From Chrysochromulina tobinii (lineage: Eukaryota > Haptophyta > Prymnesiales > Chrysochromulinaceae), in assembly GCA_001275005.1 (NCBI GenBank), contig JWZX01001572.1:1-19479 (forward strand): a DNA stretch of 19,479 nucleotides. The letters run 5' to 3'. The notes under the pieces were generated by a model. It had not been told where the DNA came from and made no database searches. It was given only the letters and a program-made list of their open reading frames with translations. Shown in pieces: positions 15,930 to 19,479 of the stretch. Made by a program: the position numbers and the translations under genes. The stretch's first letter is position 1. Each line of letters opens with the position of its first letter.

Positions 15930-18900
15930 CTAGGCATGATGGCGGCTGTTGTCAGCCTGGAACGTGAGCAGGGCAGCGCGCGCAGAGCCGATCAACCCCT
16001 CGATCAACCCCACGTTGGCCGCTCTCAGATCTTTGTCGTGGCACTTCTGAGTCTGCCCAGAGCCAAGTGTTTCAATCTCCACCGTATAAAGTGCCATCTC
16101 CGCATCGTACTCCTTCACATACGCGAGAGTCTCCGCTCCGTTGCTGCGCTTCATGAACACGCTGCTGCCGATGGCGTAGCGCAGCGCAAGGGCGGCAACG
16201 GGATCGGGGGCCGCCGATGCGACCGCCTTTTCCATAAATGGGACGTGTTTCTTGATCTCTTCCAAGATCTCATCCAGAGCTTCGGGCACCGTGAGCAACG
16301 TGCCGGCATCAGGGATGCCATTGATCTTGCCGAGGTGCTCCTGCACTTTGGCGATCATCACCTCGGAATCCTGGTCCGTGAGCTTCTTCCACTGGTCCTG
16401 CTTGTCGGGCAGATTCTCCTCGAGGACGATGGGTATCACTGGAATTTTCTTATCGATGGCACAGCTGAGCTCCTTCAAACAGGGCTCCGAGTCGTAGAAC
16501 GCCTTAGTCTTAAGGACGATCAGCACCTTGGCCTTCGCATGTCGCCCCTTGAGACGCAGCATGAACACTTCCCAGTCGACGCCGGCGGGGACGTGCAGCC
16601 CGCTGAAGCATTGCACGCCGCACTGATGGAGGACCTCGAGAAACCCCGCCGCATAAAACATGCCTGGCCCGGCGCCGGCGCAGTCGCTCCATCCAACCTT
16701 GGCGGTCCATTTGGATCGAGCGACTGACGGGTCCCGACGGCGACCCGCCGCGTGCGAGACCACCACTTTGGGATAGTATTCGTCGAACGCCGTGCCCGTT
16801 GGAAGTTGCGAGCGAATTCGCTGCGTAACTTGCTGCGCCATCTGCTCTGTGAAAGCGTTTGGCATCTGGTTCGCCATCACAGTTAAGAAGCTGTCCTTGG
16901 AATTCCAGCCCTCCGGCAGGGTCGCCGAGCTATAGGTTGGAGCCGAGCTATAGGTTGGAGCCAATGGAGCGCTGTAGGTCAGCGAGGTGGTAGCGAGGCA
17001 GGTCGCCGACGTATAGGTTGGTGCGCAGTAGGTCGCCGAGGTATAGGTTGGTGCGCAGGAGGTCACCGTGGGATCGGTTGAAGCGCTGTAGGTTGCCGAG
17101 ATGAAGGCTGGCGCCGCAGTTGCGCCCGTCTGTCTAATAGCATGAGCTCGACGCAGAGGAGTCGAGGGGCGCGAAGCGCGCACACTGCCCTTGATGTGCT
17201 GGAGCTCGTCCACGATAGCAGGGAACGAAGGCCGTTGAACAGGATCGGTCTGAAGGCACCGGGTGGTAAGCGCGAGGATGCCAGGTGGGCAGCCGGCCAC
17301 GTTGCGCAGCTGGACGAGCGGGGTGGCTTGACCTTTGACAATAATCGCCACGAGCGCGCGCACAGCGTCCTTTGGAGACATTCCGACGGGCAGTGGCACA
17401 TGGCTGAACGGTATGGACCGCGTCCCCATGTGTGTGAGCAGGCATCCGAAGCTCCACACGTCGGTGGGCTTGGCTTTTGCGCTCTGCGTGAGCGCAAAGG
17501 CCTCGGGAGCCATGTAGGGCGGCGTGCCCGCGGGCCCCTCGGCCTGCCCGGCGTACTTGGTGAGTGCAGTGCCAAAGTCGGCCACCTTGGCGACCCACTG
17601 CTCCGTGAGTAACACGTTGCCAGGTTTCAGGTCGCGATGGACCACATCCATCGCATGCAGGTACGCAATGCCCTTGGCCACATCAAGGGCGATGAGGACG
17701 AGGGATGCCTCCCACGTGGCGAGCTGCTCGTGCTGCTGGTGACGGTGCAGCACATCGAGCAACGAGGCGGGCATGAGCTCCATCAGAATGCCCGTCTTCC
17801 CGTCATCAGCGTCGTGTGCGATGCCCATGGTGAGGAGCACATTGGGGTGGCGCAGGCGCATCGTGAGCTCGAACTCGTTGAGGAGCTCTTGTAGCGCCGC
17901 CGGCGCGGTCGTCGCCCGAAGGCTCTTGATGGCGCATGAGGTCGAGTTCCACACGGCCACACGCACCTCGCCGAAGCTGCCCGCCCCGAGACTCTCTTTC
18001 AGTGCCAGGTCTTTCCAGCTCACAACCACGTGCATCGAGCTTCCTATGATGCTCGACATCTCAGTGCCGCTTCCCTTTGGTGGTGGTGAGCGCGGTGGCA
18101 TTGAGCGCGATGGCTGCGAGTGCTTCGAGGAGATCGGGATCATGCGGCTCCAACCGCCCCGTTTCGCGGCAAAGTTTTGGGTGGCCAACGTCGTGAGCTC
18201 TTGGGCCTTAGTTGTGACGTGCTTATTGATCTCTTCGATGATCTCGTCCAGAGTAATGGGCACGGTGAGCAACGTGCCGGGGCTTGGGATGTCATTGATC
18301 TTGCCAAGGTGCTCCTGCACTTTGGCGATCATCACCTCCGAATCCTGGTCCGTGAGCTTCGACCACTGCTGTTTGGGGCCGGGCAGATTCTCCTCAAGGA
18401 CGATGGGTATCACTGGAATTTTCTTATCGATGGCACAGCTGAGCTCCTTCAGACAAGGCGCGGACTCGTAGAACGACTTGGTCTTGAGGACGATCAGCAC
18501 CTTGGCCTTCGCATGTCGCCCCTTGAGACGCAGCATGAACACCTTCCAGTCGGTCCCTGGGGGGACGTGCAGCCCGCTGAAGCATTGCACGCCGCACTGA
18601 TGGAGGAAACTGATGAAACCCGCCGCATAATACATGCCTGGCCCGGCGCCTGCGCAATCCTGCTCACGGCGACCCGTCGCATACGAGATCACCACTTCAG
18701 GATAGTATCGGTCGAAAGCCGTGCCCGTTGGGAGGAGCGAGCGTACATAGCTCTTCCTTTTCTGCGCCACCTCCTCTGTGATGATCGGTGGCACCATGAA
18801 TGCCTCAGCACAGAACTTGGTCAAAATATCGTCCCTCTCAGCTTCTGCTTTCTGAGCTTCGGCCCTCTTGGCCGCCTTGTCATCCACTTTCTTGGACTGT

Positions 18901-19412
18901 CTGCCCTTTGGTGCCTTGCTATCGTTGAGACGGCGACGACGGCGCATGAAGACCAGGGCGAGGACAACTGCGAGGATCACACCGACGACGACGCCGACGA
19001 TGATTCCGATGGAGCCGCTCGTCTCGACCACCGATGCACCGGACGACGTGGGTGACATGGGTGGAGGAGGCGACGGTGAAGGCGGTGGCGGCGGTGGGAC
19101 GTCTGCAATGGTGGGCAGCGTCACGACCGCGAGCACGACGATCGAGACGCCGGTGACGCTCGCGAGCATGGCGGTCGCGCTGCTCAGGCTGCTCGTCGCG
19201 CTGGCCATCGCCGACTGCACCGAGGCCGCCGTCGCCGTGGGCGTCTGGATGCTCACGTCGACGATGACGCTACCCGGCGATATAGTCAGCTCGATCGCCG
19301 ATGGGTCGACGCCCGCGCGAGCCGCCAATACGCTCTGCATCTGGGTCTGCACGTTCGGGGTGAATGAGGAGACGTCGCCGCCGAGCTCGAGGGTGAATTC
19401 GACGAGGCTCAT
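15930..19412 (-). CDS. Membrane TIR-kinase-TIR protein (TKL-type kinase), probably 5' partial
   Basis: The frame codes 1160 aa from ATG 19412 to TAG 15932-15930 with no intron. Order: a SEA-like ectodomain of a type I associate with haptophyte surface proteins (1-95); a Pro-rich linker; a membrane helix (about 134-156) followed by RRRRR; a basic Lys/Ala region; TIR 1 (about 238-402, VVISYATG, VLIVLKTKSFYES, CLKELSCAID, IPVIPIVLEE); a kinase (about 470-750) with GAGSFG (476-481), K496, HRDLKPGN (592-599), DFG (612-614) and APE (635-637), all intact and TKL-like; a Ser/Thr/Tyr/Pro repeat linker (770-835); TIR 2 (about 884-1063) with a 15-20-residue insert; and a small C-terminal domain (1080-1135, TLAYVKEYD, LYTVEIETLG). 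Glu in CLKEL (E323, E981) is at the place of the NADase catalytic Glu of plant and SARM1 TIRs. Infer a receptor-like signalling protein; ligand unknown. No signal peptide at this ATG, so the true N terminus probably lies outside the window. Confidence 0.85.
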   Translation of the reverse strand: MSLVEFTLELGGDVSSFTPNVQTQMQSVLAARAGVDPSAIELTISPGSVIVDVSIQTPTATAASVQSAMASATSSLSSATAMLASVTGVSIVVLAVVTLPTIADVPPPPPPSPSPPPPMSPTSSGASVVETSGSIGIIVGVVVGVILAVVLALVFMRRRRRLNDSKAPKGRQSKKVDDKAAKRAEAQKAEAERDDILTKFCAEAFMVPPIITEEVAQKRKSYVRSLLPTGTAFDRYYPEVVISYATGRREQDCAGAGPGMYYAAGFISFLHQCGVQCFSGLHVPPGTDWKVFMLRLKGRHAKAKVLIVLKTKSFYESAPCLKELSCAIDKKIPVIPIVLEENLPGPKQQWSKLTDQDSEVMIAKVQEHLGKINDIPSPGTLLTVPITLDEIIEEINKHVTTKAQELTTLATQNFAAKRGGWSRMIPISSKHSQPSRSMPPRSPPPKGSGTEMSSIIGSSMHVVVSWKDLALKESLGAGSFGEVRVAVWNSTSCAIKSLRATTAPAALQELLNEFELTMRLRHPNVLLTMGIAHDADDGKTGILMELMPASLLDVLHRHQQHEQLATWEASLVLIALDVAKGIAYLHAMDVVHRDLKPGNVLLTEQWVAKVADFGTALTKYAGQAEGPAGTPPYMAPEAFALTQSAKAKPTDVWSFGCLLTHMGTRSIPFSHVPLPVGMSPKDAVRALVAIIVKGQATPLVQLRNVAGCPPGILALTTRCLQTDPVQRPSFPAIVDELQHIKGSVRASRPSTPLRRAHAIRQTGATAAPAFISATYSASTDPTVTSCAPTYTSATYCAPTYTSATCLATTSLTYSAPLAPTYSSAPTYSSATLPEGWNSKDSFLTVMANQMPNAFTEQMAQQVTQRIRSQLPTGTAFDEYYPKVVVSHAAGRRRDPSVARSKWTAKVGWSDCAGAGPGMFYAAGFLEVLHQCGVQCFSGLHVPAGVDWEVFMLRLKGRHAKAKVLIVLKTKAFYDSEPCLKELSCAIDKKIPVIPIVLEENLPDKQDQWKKLTDQDSEVMIAKVQEHLGKINGIPDAGTLLTVPEALDEILEEIKKHVPFMEKAVASAAPDPVAALALRYAIGSSVFMKRSNGAETLAYVKEYDAEMALYTVEIETLGSGQTQKCHDKDLRAANVGLIEGLIGSARAALLTFQADNSRHHA
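16250..16684 (-). repeat. Internal duplication, copy 2 (TIR 2 coding DNA)
   Basis: Aligns without gaps to 18224-18658 at a constant offset of 1974 bp. By eye roughly nine bases in ten match, including a 56-bp identical block at 16513-16568. This repeat codes the core of the second TIR. Confidence 0.85.
16921..17105 (-). repeat. Tandem repeats coding an APTYTSATY-type linker
   Basis: Short imperfect units such as GTATAGGTTGGTGCGCAG and GCTATAGGTTGGAGC recur several times. They code Ser/Thr/Tyr/Pro repeats between kinase and TIR 2. The linker is rich in possible phosphorylation sites and likely to vary in length. Confidence 0.8.
18224..18658 (-). repeat. Internal duplication, copy 1 (TIR 1 coding DNA)
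   Basis: Partner of 16250-16684. Similarity also continues in the protein about 30 residues upstream (LPTGTAFDxYYP in both), beyond a 15-20-residue insert present only in TIR 2, so the duplicated unit was larger than the TIR fold. Confidence 0.85.
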
Positions 19413-19479
19413 CGCCGGCGGTGATGGCGGCAGGCGAGGGCGGCGGCGGCGACGGCGGCGGCGGAGACGGCGGTGGCGG
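19413..19479 (-). other. Out-of-frame Pro-rich coding remnant at the right edge
   Basis: Upstream of ATG 19412 the minus strand reads PPPPSPPPPSPPPPSP in one frame, then PPSPPA in the frame that leads into the ATG. The change occurs at about 19427. Such Pro/Ser linkers join repeated ectodomains in proteins of this type (another lies at aa 105-120 here). This suggests the gene continues beyond the window, with a one-base indel or an unseen splice. Confidence 0.45.

Noticed and set aside
15525-15933. Short plus-strand ORFs between the J-domain and TIR-kinase genes
   Set aside because: They are short, start from weak contexts and show no domain or sensible composition.
1-19479. CRISPR array, insertion sequence, phage or bacterial operon
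   Set aside because: Repeats found are coding minisatellites or short inverted repeats; introns with GT-AG ends and eukaryotic families rule out a prokaryotic reading. No transposase was seen.

Overview
The window is nuclear DNA from a GC-rich, gene-dense unicellular eukaryote, most likely an alga with a complex red-derived plastid. A haptophyte is my first guess and a pelagophyte-like stramenopile my second. The evidence is short spliceosomal introns (74-287 nt) that fall where the reading frame changes and keep domains intact. Signal peptide plus transit peptide presequences occur on two proteins (one with a Ser-Ala-Phe junction). Chromatin, FCP1, EF-hand and TKL-kinase families are present. 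Nothing points to a bacterium, virus or transposon.

Layout. (1) 2-463 (+): 3' end of an unrecognised Lys/Ala/Glu-rich protein cut by the left edge. (2) 761-5556 (+, one intron): a 1502-aa chromatin protein combining HMG-box-like, MBD-like, DDT, WHIM and two acidic Tudor-like segments. (3) 5914-6408 (+): a YGGT/CCB3-type plastid membrane protein. (4) 8754-6903 (-, at least one intron): a single-pass surface protein with three exact 120-bp repeats, three Cys-rich repeats, a membrane helix and a cytosolic tail that lies in a shifted frame. (5) 10646-9113 (-, one intron): an FCP1/SCP-type DxDxT phosphatase. (6) 10826-11908 (+): an EF-hand protein, head to head with the phosphatase across 179 bp. 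(7) 12289-13403 (+, one intron): a plastid-targeted protein resembling red chlorophyll catabolite reductase / ferredoxin-dependent bilin reductases, whose first exon (14 codons, a signal peptide) is easily missed. (8) 15373-14028 (-, one intron): a J-domain protein fused to a FAM221-like Cys/His-rich region. (9) 19412-15930 (-), probably continuing past the right edge: ectodomain, membrane helix, TIR, TKL-type kinase, Ser/Thr/Tyr/Pro linker, second TIR, small C-terminal domain.

The genes do not form one pathway; this is an ordinary stretch of a compact algal genome. The most notable item is the membrane-anchored TIR-kinase-TIR protein, which joins a possible NAD-cleaving or scaffolding TIR module to a kinase with its catalytic residues intact. 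Also worth attention are the J-domain/FAM221 fusion, the unusual set of chromatin domains in gene 2, and a 13-bp motif (GTCTTTTTACCGG) found in the same orientation 42 and 61 bp upstream of the start codons of genes 8 and 7. All family assignments come from reading motifs; no database search was run.
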